Source of the DNA: Dehalococcoidia bacterium
GTDB taxonomy: Bacteria > Chloroflexota > Dehalococcoidia > Dehalococcoidales > UBA1222
NCBI GenBank assembly: GCA_009786345.1
Contig: WQTJ01000091.1
Coordinates: 1 to 6,506 of the forward strand
Reading direction: 5' to 3'
DNA: 6,506 nt
Below the pieces are notes generated by a model. The model made no database searches, was not told where the DNA came from, and saw only the letters and a list, made by a program, of their open reading frames with translations. Positions 1 to 5,483 of the stretch are shown here, piece after piece. How positions within the stretch are numbered: position 1 is the stretch's first letter; each line of letters begins with the position of its first letter. A program made the position numbers and the translations under genes.

Positions 1-190
1 GATGGTACTGCCAATCTTGTTTTTGCCTATTATTACCCCGGTTATCATCGCTGCCGTCAATGTTTTATCTTTGGTATTTGGAGGTAAAAGTTGGGGGAAT
101 ATGGTCTCCTGGCTGGCGATACTGGTCGCTTTTGATGTTATTTTTACTGTGGTTTCATATATGGTTTTCCCATATATAGTTGAAGAGTAG
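1..190 (+). CDS. ccmB: Haem exporter permease CcmB, C-terminal fragment (5' end outside window)
   Basis: This reading frame is open from the left edge to a TAG at 188-190, so it is the 3' end of a longer gene; the ATG at position 2 is probably internal. About 62 residues are visible. They form two hydrophobic segments, roughly residues 3-27 and 34-58, and the first contains the proline-rich 'PIITPVIIAA' stretch typical of the last part of CcmB. CcmB is the membrane subunit of the CcmAB ABC transporter of System I cytochrome c maturation, in the cytoplasmic membrane, where it works with CcmC and CcmE in haem delivery. The identification rests mainly on this short tail plus the complete ccmC and ccmD-like genes directly downstream. 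The stop codon overlaps the ribosome binding site of ccmC, so the two are translationally close and surely co-transcribed. Without the N-terminal part I cannot say whether the gene is intact. Confidence 0.75.
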   Translation, partial: MVLPILFLPIITPVIIAAVNVLSLVFGGKSWGNMVSWLAILVAFDVIFTVVSYMVFPYIVEE

Positions 191-202
191 GAGGTTAAAC
201 CT

Positions 203-865
203 TTGAAATCTAAAATACTATTGATTGTGAGCACAGCGCTAATTTTGGCGGCACTAGCAATGGTCTTTATGTTTGTGCCTACTGACACCAAACAGGGAGT
301 TACACAACGCATATTTTATTTCCATGTGCCAGTGGCTTGGATAGCGTTCTTTGCTTTTTTTATTACATTTATGGCTGGTATTGTATATTTAGTGAAACGC
401 AATCTATTTTGGGATATTGTAGCTAGCGCTTCGGCAGAAATAGGTCTTCTTTTTACTTCATTAATACTTATCACGGGGTCAATTTGGGCGCGTCCGGTGT
501 GGGGAGAATGGTGGGTTTGGGATGCGCGTTTGACAGCATCACTGGTGCTGTGGCTGATATATGTAGCCTATTTCGTTATTCGTGCATACGTAATCGACGA
601 AGAACGGCGAGCGCGTTTTGCGGCTGTAGTAGGGATCATTGGTTTTGTGGATGTGCCTATTGTGGCACTTTCAATTCAGCTTTCGGGCTCCCAGCACCCG
701 TCTGCTGGTATTTTTCAAGGCGGTGTAAAAGGGTTAATGTTGGTAACACTTCTGTTAAGCATTGCCGCGTTCACTGCGCTGTATCTACTATTTATGGCTG
801 TGGGCATATATATCAAAAAAGATGAACGAGAATTGGTAATCCTCAAGGAGGCAGTGAAAGAGTAA
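203..865 (+). CDS. ccmC: Cytochrome c biogenesis protein CcmC (haem handling)
   Basis: This is a 220-residue polytopic membrane protein with about six hydrophobic segments. The haem-handling signature WGEWWVWDARLT lies at residues 100-111, the tryptophan-rich WWD motif exposed to the outer side of the membrane in this family. Two histidines, H41 (in YFHVP) and H165 (in SQHPS), sit where CcmC has its haem-ligating histidines. In System I, CcmC presents haem to the chaperone CcmE with CcmA, CcmB and CcmD. The start is a TTG at 203, chosen because AGGAGG at 189-194, which overlaps the ccmB stop, lies 8 bases upstream and because the encoded N-terminus starts a normal first membrane helix. The length is close to that of other short CcmC proteins. 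The stop is one base before the ccmD-like start. A CcsA/ResC-type protein also has a WWD motif, but the size, the two-histidine pattern and the ccmB neighbour favour CcmC. Confidence 0.93.
   Translation: MKSKILLIVSTALILAALAMVFMFVPTDTKQGVTQRIFYFHVPVAWIAFFAFFITFMAGIVYLVKRNLFWDIVASASAEIGLLFTSLILITGSIWARPVWGEWWVWDARLTASLVLWLIYVAYFVIRAYVIDEERRARFAAVVGIIGFVDVPIVALSIQLSGSQHPSAGIFQGGVKGLMLVTLLLSIAAFTALYLLFMAVGIYIKKDERELVILKEAVKE
845..851 (+). promoter_or_regulatory. Ribosome binding site for the ccmD-like gene, unusually distant
   Basis: AAGGAGG is a near-perfect Shine-Dalgarno inside the end of ccmC. It lies 15 bases before the ATG at 867, and no closer start exists in that frame because of an upstream stop. 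The long spacing suggests translational coupling with ccmC. Confidence 0.55.
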
Positions 866-866
866 T

Positions 867-1013
867 ATGGAAGAGGAAAGTTTATGGTATCTGTTTGCGG
901 CTTACAGTATTATATGGTTGTTGGTTTTTGGTTATGTACTGGTGCTCATCCGGCGCGAGCGTGCTTTGCGGCGTGACATAGATGCCCTAAAAGATAAACT
1001 GGAACAACCATAA
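867..1013 (+). CDS. ccmD: Small CcmD-like membrane protein
   Basis: This 48-residue ORF reads MEEESLWYLFAAYSIIWLLV and onward, then ends with a basic and charged tail. One membrane helix spans about residues 8-28, followed by a cytoplasmic positively charged stretch (RRERALRRD, 29-37) that could form a short helix. That layout, the aromatic WYLFAAY start and the position directly after ccmC match CcmD, the small subunit that helps release haem-loaded CcmE from CcmABC. The start must be the ATG at 867, because an in-frame stop (TGA, 855-857) lies just upstream. The best Shine-Dalgarno, AAGGAGG at 845-851, is 15 bases away, which is long, so translation may depend on coupling to ccmC, whose stop ends at 865. 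CcmD sequences are too short and variable for certainty; the name relies on topology and context. An intrinsic terminator follows directly, so no further ccm gene is in this operon on this side. Confidence 0.8.
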   Translation: MEEESLWYLFAAYSIIWLLVFGYVLVLIRRERALRRDIDALKDKLEQP

Positions 1014-1014
1014 T

Positions 1015-1045
1015 CAGCGGAGTATTGCCTCGCTGTTTTGTTTTT
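1015..1045 (+). terminator. Intrinsic terminator of the ccm operon
   Basis: Two bases after the ccmD-like stop, CAGCGGAG (1015-1022) can pair with CTCGCTG (1029-1035) as a 7-bp stem with one bulged G and a six-base loop. It is followed at once by TTTTGTTTTT (1036-1045). This is the classical Rho-independent layout and closes the ccmB-ccmC-ccmD unit before leuS. Confidence 0.85.
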
Positions 1046-1081
1046 GATTGTTCCGGTTTGTAGGTTTGAGGCTATGCTGTC

Positions 1082-1101
1082 AGCAGAAAGGTAGTTCTGC
1101 T
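1082..1101 (+). repeat. 7-bp inverted repeat in the leuS leader
   Basis: AGCAGAA and TTCTGCT pair perfectly around the loop AGGTAG. No T-run follows, so this is not a terminator. It could be a stem in a leader RNA or a protein-binding palindrome. Confidence 0.6.
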
Positions 1102-1120
1102 ATTCCAAAGAGCTATTCCA
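1099..1120 (+). repeat. 9-bp direct repeat in the leuS leader
   Basis: GCTATTCCA occurs at 1099-1107 and again at 1112-1120, giving a period of 13 bases with the four-base spacer AAGA. The first copy shares three bases with the right arm of the hairpin at 1082-1101. The function is unknown; the copies may be paired regulator half-sites or chance. Confidence 0.6.
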
Positions 1121-1157
1121 TTAAGTGTGCTTGGTGGTGGTACTTGGTACATAGTTA

Positions 1158-1186
1158 TTGCGCTACTTACGCATGCTTGTTACAAT
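1158..1186 (+). promoter_or_regulatory. Candidate promoter for leuS
   Basis: TTGCGC (1158-1163) and TACAAT (1181-1186) are separated by exactly 17 bases. The -10 box has five of six consensus bases and the -35 only the TTG part. Transcription would begin near 1193, leaving a leader of about 30 bases before the leuS ATG. If this is the only promoter, the hairpin and repeats upstream would be DNA sites rather than leader RNA. Confidence 0.35.
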
Positions 1187-1224
1187 AATCTAATGTGCAT
1201 TGCAGCAAGGTAATATATAATCTT

Positions 1225-3675
1225 ATGATTGAAAAATATAATCCCATGGAAATAGAAGCCAAGTGGCAGAAACGCTGGGCAGAGAGTGAGATTTATCATG
1301 TTGATGATAACAATCCAGCTCCCAAGTGGTATGCCCTCACGATGTTTCCTTACACGTCAGGTGACTTACACATCGGTCATTGGTATGCGATGGCTCCTTC
1401 TGACGTTTATGCGCGCTTTAAGCGTATGCAGGGTTATAATGTGTTGCATCCTATCGGATTTGATGCATTTGGCTTGCCTGCTGAAAATGCCGCTATCAAG
1501 CGTGGTATTTATCCCAAAGATTGGACTATGTCCAATATTGAGAACATGCGCAGGCAGCTTAAAAGTCTTGGTGCTATCTATGACTGGGATCGTGAAGTAA
1601 TAACCTGTTTGCCGGAATACTACAAATGGACGCAGTGGTTTTTTCTTAAGCTGTGGCAGGCAGGGCTGGCTTATCGTGCCAAGGCACCGGTAAACTGGTG
1701 CCCTAACTGCCAAGCTGTGTTAGCCAATGAGCAAGTGGTAAATGGAGAGTGCTGGCGTTGTGAAACTCCAGTAATTCGGCGTGATCTGGAGCAATGGTTT
1801 TTCCGTATCACCAAATATGCTGATGAGCTTATGCAGCACGAGGGGTTGGATTGGCCTGAGCGAATCAAAATGATGCAGTCTAATTGGGTAGGGCGAAGTG
1901 AAGGCACAGAGATATCTTTTGCGCTTGACTATCCTGATGTAGAAGAAAAAGAAATCCGTATTTTTACTACTCGCCCTGATACAGTATTTGGTGTCACTTT
2001 TATGGTACTGGCTCCTGAGCATCCGTTGGTACAAAAGCTTACTACCAACGAGCGCAAAGCTGAAGTAGATAAGTATATTGATAAGACGCGTCATTGCAGT
2101 GAAATTGAACGCTTGTCAACTGAGCGTAAGAAAGATGGTGTTTTCACCGGAGCGTATGCTATTAACCGTCTTAATGGTGAGAGAGTTCCTATTTGGATTG
2201 CCGACTATGTGTTGCTGTCATATGGTACGGGGGCAGTTATGGCTGTACCGGCGCATGACGAACGCGATTTTGCTTTTGCTAGTAAGTATCAACTACCTGT
2301 CAAGGTAGTTGTAGCTCCTCCACAGTGGGATGGCTGGTTGTTGCAAGAGGCATATGTAGAGCCAGGGGTTATAGTGAACTCAGAGAAGTTTAATGGGATA
2401 GAAAGTAGGGCCGCTAAAACTGCCATATCTGAGTATATTGAACAACAGAACTGGGGTAAACGTGTTGTGAGTTATAAGCTGCGGGACTGGCTCGTTTCAC
2501 GTCAGCGTTACTGGGGAGCACCTATCCCTGCTATTTATTGTGATAAGTGCGGCATTGTACCAGTGCCAGAGAAAGATCTCCCGGTACTGTTACCAGATGA
2601 TGCTGAATTCAAACCGACTGGAGAGTCACCGCTGAAATATAATCAAAGCTTTGTGAATACAACCTGCCCATGTTGCGGGGGGGTGGCTAGGCGTGAAACG
2701 GATACCATGGATACTTTTATGTGCTCATCTTGGTATTTCATACGCTATACTAGCCCGCACTTTGTACAAGGAGCTTTTGATTCTGAGTTGGTTAAAAAGT
2801 GGATGCCGACAGATATCTACACAGGCGGTGCCGAGCATGCAGTTATGCACCTATTCTATTCACGCTTTTTTGTTAAGGCACTGCGTGATATGGGGTTGGT
2901 GAATTTTAGTGAACCGTTTCAGCGGTTGTTTAACCAAGGCACTGTTACGCACGACCATCAGAAAATGAGCAAGTCTAAAGGTAACGTGGTCAACCCTGAT
3001 AAGTATGTTTCCGAATTGGGTGCCGATACAGTGCGTGCCTACCTTATGTTTATTGGGCCGTGGGAGCAGGGTGGTGACTGGGATGATTCTGGTATTTATG
3101 GTCTGTCGCGCTGGTTAGGACGTATCTGGAATTTGGTACTGGAGACATATGAAGAAAGTTGTTATGGAGTTGAAGGGGCTACAGCATCCAAAGAGTTGCT
3201 GCGTTTGACACATCAGACTATTCGCCGTGTCACTGAAGATATGGATCGCCTTCGTTTCAATACCATGATATCCACGCTCATGGAGTATTCTAATTATTTA
3301 GGTAAAGTCCACGAAACTGGCAGTGTACAAACAGTGGATTATAATGAAGCGATATGCATTCTGTTGCGCTTGCTTGCTCCTACAGCTCCCCATTTTGCCG
3401 AAGAGGTGTGGTCGCGCCTTGGCTGCGATTACAGTATCCATAATCAACGCTGGCCTATGTGGGATTCTGCTTTGGCGCAGGACGATGAAATTCCTTTGGT
3501 GGTGCAGGTTAACGGCAAAGTGCGCGATAAGTTGATGGTTCCAGTAAATGTGACTGAGGCAGAGGCAAAAAAACTTGCACTTGGCAGTCCCAAGGTGCAA
3601 GTTTTCACGACCGATAAGGCATTGTTGCAGGTGATTTACGTGCCCGGAAAACTGGTAAACCTAGTTGTGAAATAA
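1225..3675 (+). CDS. leuS: Leucyl-tRNA synthetase
   Basis: This enzyme charges tRNA-Leu with leucine in the cytoplasm; 816 residues is normal for a bacterial LeuRS. In order, the class I signature HIGH is at residues 49-52, a zinc-knuckle with C159, C162, C176 and C179 follows, and the CP1 editing domain contains TTRPDT (248-253) and GTGAVMAVPAHDERD (334-348), whose D345 matches the editing aspartate of the family. A second cysteine set, C439/C442 with C481/C484, comes next. KMSKS is at 580-584, followed by the helical anticodon-binding region and the C-terminal VNGKVRDK domain. All catalytic and editing motifs are intact. The ATG at 1225 is chosen because MIEKYNPMEIEAKWQKRW is the usual LeuRS beginning; a GTG at 1195 would add ten unconserved residues and has no ribosome binding site. 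The site before 1225 (AAGG, 1207-1210) is weak and distant. proC follows after 84 bases. Two strong hairpins lie inside the coding sequence (2290-2311 and 3570-3605). Confidence 0.98.
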   Translation: MIEKYNPMEIEAKWQKRWAESEIYHVDDNNPAPKWYALTMFPYTSGDLHIGHWYAMAPSDVYARFKRMQGYNVLHPIGFDAFGLPAENAAIKRGIYPKDWTMSNIENMRRQLKSLGAIYDWDREVITCLPEYYKWTQWFFLKLWQAGLAYRAKAPVNWCPNCQAVLANEQVVNGECWRCETPVIRRDLEQWFFRITKYADELMQHEGLDWPERIKMMQSNWVGRSEGTEISFALDYPDVEEKEIRIFTTRPDTVFGVTFMVLAPEHPLVQKLTTNERKAEVDKYIDKTRHCSEIERLSTERKKDGVFTGAYAINRLNGERVPIWIADYVLLSYGTGAVMAVPAHDERDFAFASKYQLPVKVVVAPPQWDGWLLQEAYVEPGVIVNSEKFNGIESRAAKTAISEYIEQQNWGKRVVSYKLRDWLVSRQRYWGAPIPAIYCDKCGIVPVPEKDLPVLLPDDAEFKPTGESPLKYNQSFVNTTCPCCGGVARRETDTMDTFMCSSWYFIRYTSPHFVQGAFDSELVKKWMPTDIYTGGAEHAVMHLFYSRFFVKALRDMGLVNFSEPFQRLFNQGTVTHDHQKMSKSKGNVVNPDKYVSELGADTVRAYLMFIGPWEQGGDWDDSGIYGLSRWLGRIWNLVLETYEESCYGVEGATASKELLRLTHQTIRRVTEDMDRLRFNTMISTLMEYSNYLGKVHETGSVQTVDYNEAICILLRLLAPTAPHFAEEVWSRLGCDYSIHNQRWPMWDSALAQDDEIPLVVQVNGKVRDKLMVPVNVTEAEAKKLALGSPKVQVFTTDKALLQVIYVPGKLVNLVVK
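2290..2311 (+). repeat. Perfect 9-bp hairpin inside leuS
   Basis: CAACTACCT (2290-2298) and AGGTAGTTG (2303-2311) are exact reverse complements around the four-base loop GTCA. It falls in codons just after the editing-domain GTGAVMAVPAHDERD motif. There is no T-run on either side, so it is not a terminator. It may affect mRNA structure or be coincidental. Confidence 0.6.
3570..3605. terminator. Terminator-like hairpin within the 3' coding end of leuS
   Basis: AAAACTTGCACTTGG (3570-3584) pairs with CCAA (3590-3593) and GTGCAAGTTTT (3595-3605), with one bulged G at 3594 and the loop CAGTC. That gives 15 pairs, counting the A-T pairs at the base. On the plus strand only four T follow the GC part; on the minus strand seven T follow (complement of A 3567-3573), so it is better shaped as a terminator of antisense transcripts. 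It encodes part of the conserved C-terminal domain, so the leuS frame runs through it. Structure is seen directly; function is inferred. Confidence 0.45.
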
Positions 3676-3759
3676 GGTTTTAGTTTAATGGCTAAATGTT
3701 AGACTTCATGGGTTTTTAACGCTAGTATTAATAAAGTTTTGAAATAATTTGGAGTTAAG

Positions 3760-4572
3760 TTGGGAATATTTAAAATAGCTTTCATTGGTGGTGGTAACAT
3801 GGGTCAATCTATGGCTACCGCTGTTATCAAAAATAATTTGGCTGCACCGCAAGATGTGTGTATCAGTGATATTAGCCAGCAAAAATTGGAACAACTTCAG
3901 AGTGAGTTAGGCGTGCGCATCTCAACCAGTAATGAGGAAGCGGTTGCCGGGATGGATGTGGTTGTGCTGGCGGTCAAGCCGCAAACACTGGATGTTGTTA
4001 TGGGTGAGATATCTGGTAAATTACCGAGACCTGCATTATTGTTTTCAATTGTTGCAGGTAAAAAAATGGAAACACTTATAGATGGGTTTAGACACCAAGC
4101 TGTAGTGCGTGCCATGCCAAACACTCCGGCGCAAATCGGTAAGGGGATAACGATATGGACGGCCACCCAAGATGTTATGGCTGCACAGCGCCTTAATGCT
4201 GAAGCCATTGTACATGTGATGGGCCGAGGCATCTACACTGGGTATGAGTCCTATCTGGACATGGCAACAGCGGTCAGTGGTTCTGGCCCTGCTTACACCT
4301 TTCTCTTTATCGAGGAGATGATAAAAGCGGCGGAAGCTATTGGTATGCCTGAAGAACTGGCTAAGATATTGGTATTACAGACAGTGGTTGGTTCAGCAGA
4401 ATATGCCAAAGCTACAGAGAAGAAATTGTCTGAGTTGCGCGATAATGTAACATCTCCTGGCGGTACAACGGCTGCTGCAATGAATGTGCTTGAAGAATGT
4501 GATTTTGGTGGCTTTATACAGAGAGCTGTTGAGGCTGCCTACAGGCGTGCCCAAGAGTTGGGTGCTAAATAG
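3760..4572 (+). CDS. proC: Pyrroline-5-carboxylate reductase
   Basis: This enzyme reduces 1-pyrroline-5-carboxylate to L-proline with NAD(P)H, the last step of proline synthesis, in the cytoplasm. The 270-residue length is typical. The N-terminal Rossmann fold shows the dinucleotide-binding GGGNMG at residues 10-15, VVLAVKPQ at 68-75 and RAMPNTP at 117-123. The C-terminal helical dimerisation domain has SGSGPAY at 173-179 and the family signature LRDNVTSPGGTT at 226-237, which lines the substrate site. The start is a TTG at 3760: GGAG at 3751-3754 lies 5 bases upstream, and the glycine-rich motif is then at the expected distance from the N-terminus. The 84-base gap after leuS shows no clear terminator and no promoter I trust, so co-transcription with leuS is likely. 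cvpA follows after 49 bases. Confidence 0.97.
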   Translation: MGIFKIAFIGGGNMGQSMATAVIKNNLAAPQDVCISDISQQKLEQLQSELGVRISTSNEEAVAGMDVVVLAVKPQTLDVVMGEISGKLPRPALLFSIVAGKKMETLIDGFRHQAVVRAMPNTPAQIGKGITIWTATQDVMAAQRLNAEAIVHVMGRGIYTGYESYLDMATAVSGSGPAYTFLFIEEMIKAAEAIGMPEELAKILVLQTVVGSAEYAKATEKKLSELRDNVTSPGGTTAAAMNVLEECDFGGFIQRAVEAAYRRAQELGAK

Positions 4573-4582
4573 AAAATCTAAC

Positions 4583-4602
4583 ATAGCGCATACTTGTGCT
4601 AT
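4583..4602 (+). repeat. 8-bp inverted repeat between proC and cvpA
   Basis: ATAGCGCA (4583-4590) and TGTGCTAT (4595-4602) pair as an 8-bp stem with one G-U pair and the tetraloop TACT. No T-run follows and the cvpA ribosome binding site begins 8 bases later. It could be a partial attenuator, an mRNA-stabilising or processing hairpin, or an operator palindrome. Confidence 0.55.
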
Positions 4603-4609
4603 CTATAAT

Positions 4610-4615
4610 AAGGAG
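4610..4615 (+). promoter_or_regulatory. Ribosome binding site that sets the cvpA start
   Basis: AAGGAG lies 6 bases before the ATG at 4622. This decides for a 162-residue protein over a longer frame that begins inside proC at 4484. Confidence 0.85.
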
Positions 4616-4621
4616 TGCCAT

Positions 4622-5110
4622 ATGAATTGGCTAGATATTCTTATATTGGTCACTCTAGCAGCTGCAGTTATTGGCGGGCTGGCTATTGGCATTGTGCGTA
4701 GCATCGTGAATCTGGCAGGGTTACTGCTGGGTATTTTCTTGGCAGGCCGATGCTATGAAACAGTAGGCAATTGGCTAGGATTTATCAACAATGTTGCTAT
4801 AGCTAATACGATTGGCTTCATACTTATTGTGCTAGTGGTTATGATTATCTCTGGTGTTATATGTGCCATCTTGCGCAAGTTGCTGTCTGCTGTTTTGCTG
4901 GGCTGTTTTGACCGCTTGCTTGGTGGGGTGGTAGGGTTGTTTATTGGTGCGATTTCGTGGGGTGCGCTACTTGCACTATGGGTGAAGTATTTTAATGCTG
5001 ATGCAGTCAGCGGTTCATTAATGGCAAAATTCCTGCTGGATACCTTTCCCCTTGTGCTAACTCTATTACCGTCTAATTTTGATAGCGTTAAGGATTTCTT
5101 TAGTAATTAG
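4622..5110 (+). CDS. cvpA: CvpA family membrane protein
   Basis: This is a 162-residue hydrophobic protein with about four membrane segments: residues 4-25, 28-44, 63-85 and 100-122. It starts with MNWLDILILV, the usual CvpA opening (a short polar start with a conserved aspartate). It carries the family's DRLLGGVVGLFIGA motif at 97-110, just before the last helix. CvpA was named for colicin V production in E. coli; its molecular function is not settled, and it has been tied to envelope homeostasis. A colicin role should not be assumed here. The start at ATG 4622 is fixed by AAGGAG at 4610-4615 and by homology-like alignment of the N-terminus; the frame is open further upstream into proC but that part looks non-coding. 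The gene is probably the last of the leuS-proC-cvpA unit and faces the ferredoxin gene across a terminator. Confidence 0.9.
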   Translation: MNWLDILILVTLAAAVIGGLAIGIVRSIVNLAGLLLGIFLAGRCYETVGNWLGFINNVAIANTIGFILIVLVVMIISGVICAILRKLLSAVLLGCFDRLLGGVVGLFIGAISWGALLALWVKYFNADAVSGSLMAKFLLDTFPLVLTLLPSNFDSVKDFFSN

Positions 5111-5157
5111 CTATAAAAACATAACAACGATAACGAGGTTAGTATTTGTTATCGTTG
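5111..5157. terminator. Terminator hairpin between convergent operons
   Basis: CAACGATAAC (5125-5134) and GTTATCGTTG (5148-5157) form a perfect 10-bp stem around a 13-base loop, with weak G-U extension inward. On the minus strand the stem is followed directly by TTATGTTTTTATAG (complement of 5111-5124), a good U-tract, so it should end the rsmD-coaD-ferredoxin transcript. On the plus strand the sequence after it (GAGAGTTGTTTGT) is only moderately T-rich, so it may stop cvpA transcripts less efficiently. Confidence 0.8.
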
Positions 5158-5177
5158 GAGAGTTGTTTGTATAAGCA

Positions 5178-5444
5178 TTAAGTAACCTTGGGTGTTTCTC
5201 CTGGGTGCAGTTGCTTCCATTTGGCTAAAAGTTGATCATGGTTTTCTTGGCAATCTGGATCTTGGGTTGGAGCACCCACGGGGCAAATTTCAGCGCATTG
5301 TTGTTTAGAAAAACTGCCTACGCATTCGCTGCAGCGCTCATGGGCAATTTCATAAGCGTCACGACCTTCACGGATGGCTTTGTTAGGGCATTCAGCTTCG
5401 CAAGCCCCGCAACTGATGCAGTCATCGTTTATTTTATATGACAT
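5178..5444 (-). CDS. 2[4Fe-4S] ferredoxin, YfhL/Alvin type
   Basis: This is an 88-residue small electron carrier with two cluster motifs. The first is C9-x2-C12-x2-C15-x3-C19 followed by P (CISCGACEAECP). The second is C38-x2-C41-x8-C50-x3-C54 followed by P (CSEC...CAEICP). The eight-residue spacing between the second and third cysteines of the second motif and the C-terminal extension (55-88) mark the YfhL/Allochromatium-type ferredoxins, which are known for very low-potential clusters. An extra cysteine, C65, is probably not a ligand. The start at 5444 (MSYKINDDC) is preferred over an ATG at 5474, because AAGGAG (complement of 5451-5456) lies 6 bases before it. The gene lies 39 bases downstream of coaD in the same direction and ends at the convergent terminator. 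Its redox partner cannot be read from this window. Confidence 0.95.
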   Translation of the reverse strand: MSYKINDDCISCGACEAECPNKAIREGRDAYEIAHERCSECVGSFSKQQCAEICPVGAPTQDPDCQENHDQLLAKWKQLHPGETPKVT

Positions 5445-5450
5445 ATAGTA

Positions 5451-5456
5451 CTCCTT
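5451..5456 (-). promoter_or_regulatory. Ribosome binding site that sets the ferredoxin start
   Basis: On the minus strand AAGGAG, extended upstream by more A, sits 6 bases before the ATG at 5444. The alternative upstream ATG at 5474 has no comparable site and would add ten residues absent from this ferredoxin family. Confidence 0.85.
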
Positions 5457-5483
5457 TTGTTTTTCTTCAAGCATAGCCTAGTT

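Larger units (their letters stand above)
1046..1224 (+). other. Non-coding leader/promoter region upstream of leuS
   Basis: About 180 bases contain no credible gene. They hold a perfect 7-bp hairpin (AGCAGAA 1082-1088, TTCTGCT 1095-1101, six-base loop) and a 9-bp direct repeat GCTATTCCA at 1099-1107 and 1112-1120, which overlaps the hairpin's right arm. They also hold GGTGGTAC at 1136-1143, which resembles the core of the T-box sequence, and a small TGCG/CGCA hairpin at 1159-1173. Aminoacyl-tRNA synthetase genes often have regulated leaders, but I could not assemble a full T-box fold, so no riboswitch is claimed. The region may simply hold promoter and operator sites. Confidence 0.5.

Noticed and set aside
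484..825. Plus-strand open frame of 113 codons inside ccmC
   Set aside because: It is an out-of-frame shadow of ccmC, cysteine-rich without any ordered motif.
1216..1221. Perfect TATAAT just before the leuS ATG
   Set aside because: Transcription would start at about 1228, after the ATG, and there is no -35 box at 16-18 bases; it is probably part of an AT-rich stretch.
1195..1224. Upstream GTG start for leuS adding ten residues
   Set aside because: No ribosome binding site precedes it, the added residues do not resemble LeuRS N-termini, and the ATG at 1225 gives the expected beginning.
1720..2094. Minus-strand open frame of 124 codons opposite leuS, and similar frames opposite leuS and proC
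   Set aside because: They lie wholly inside well-conserved genes, have no recognisable domains, and have compositions typical of antisense shadows.
2677..2683. Run of seven G in leuS as a possible slippage or frameshift site
   Set aside because: The frame is intact on both sides with conserved LeuRS sequence, so there is no sign of programmed or accidental frameshifting.
4604..4609. Perfect TATAAT before cvpA
   Set aside because: The start point would fall within or after the ribosome binding site, and no -35 box is present at the right distance.
4484..4621. N-terminal extension of the cvpA frame into proC
   Set aside because: It overlaps conserved proC coding sequence, and the ATG at 4622 has an excellent ribosome binding site and the CvpA-type N-terminus.
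5445..5474. ATG at 5474 as ferredoxin start
   Set aside because: It has no ribosome binding site, and the extra residues lie over the real Shine-Dalgarno of the start at 5444.
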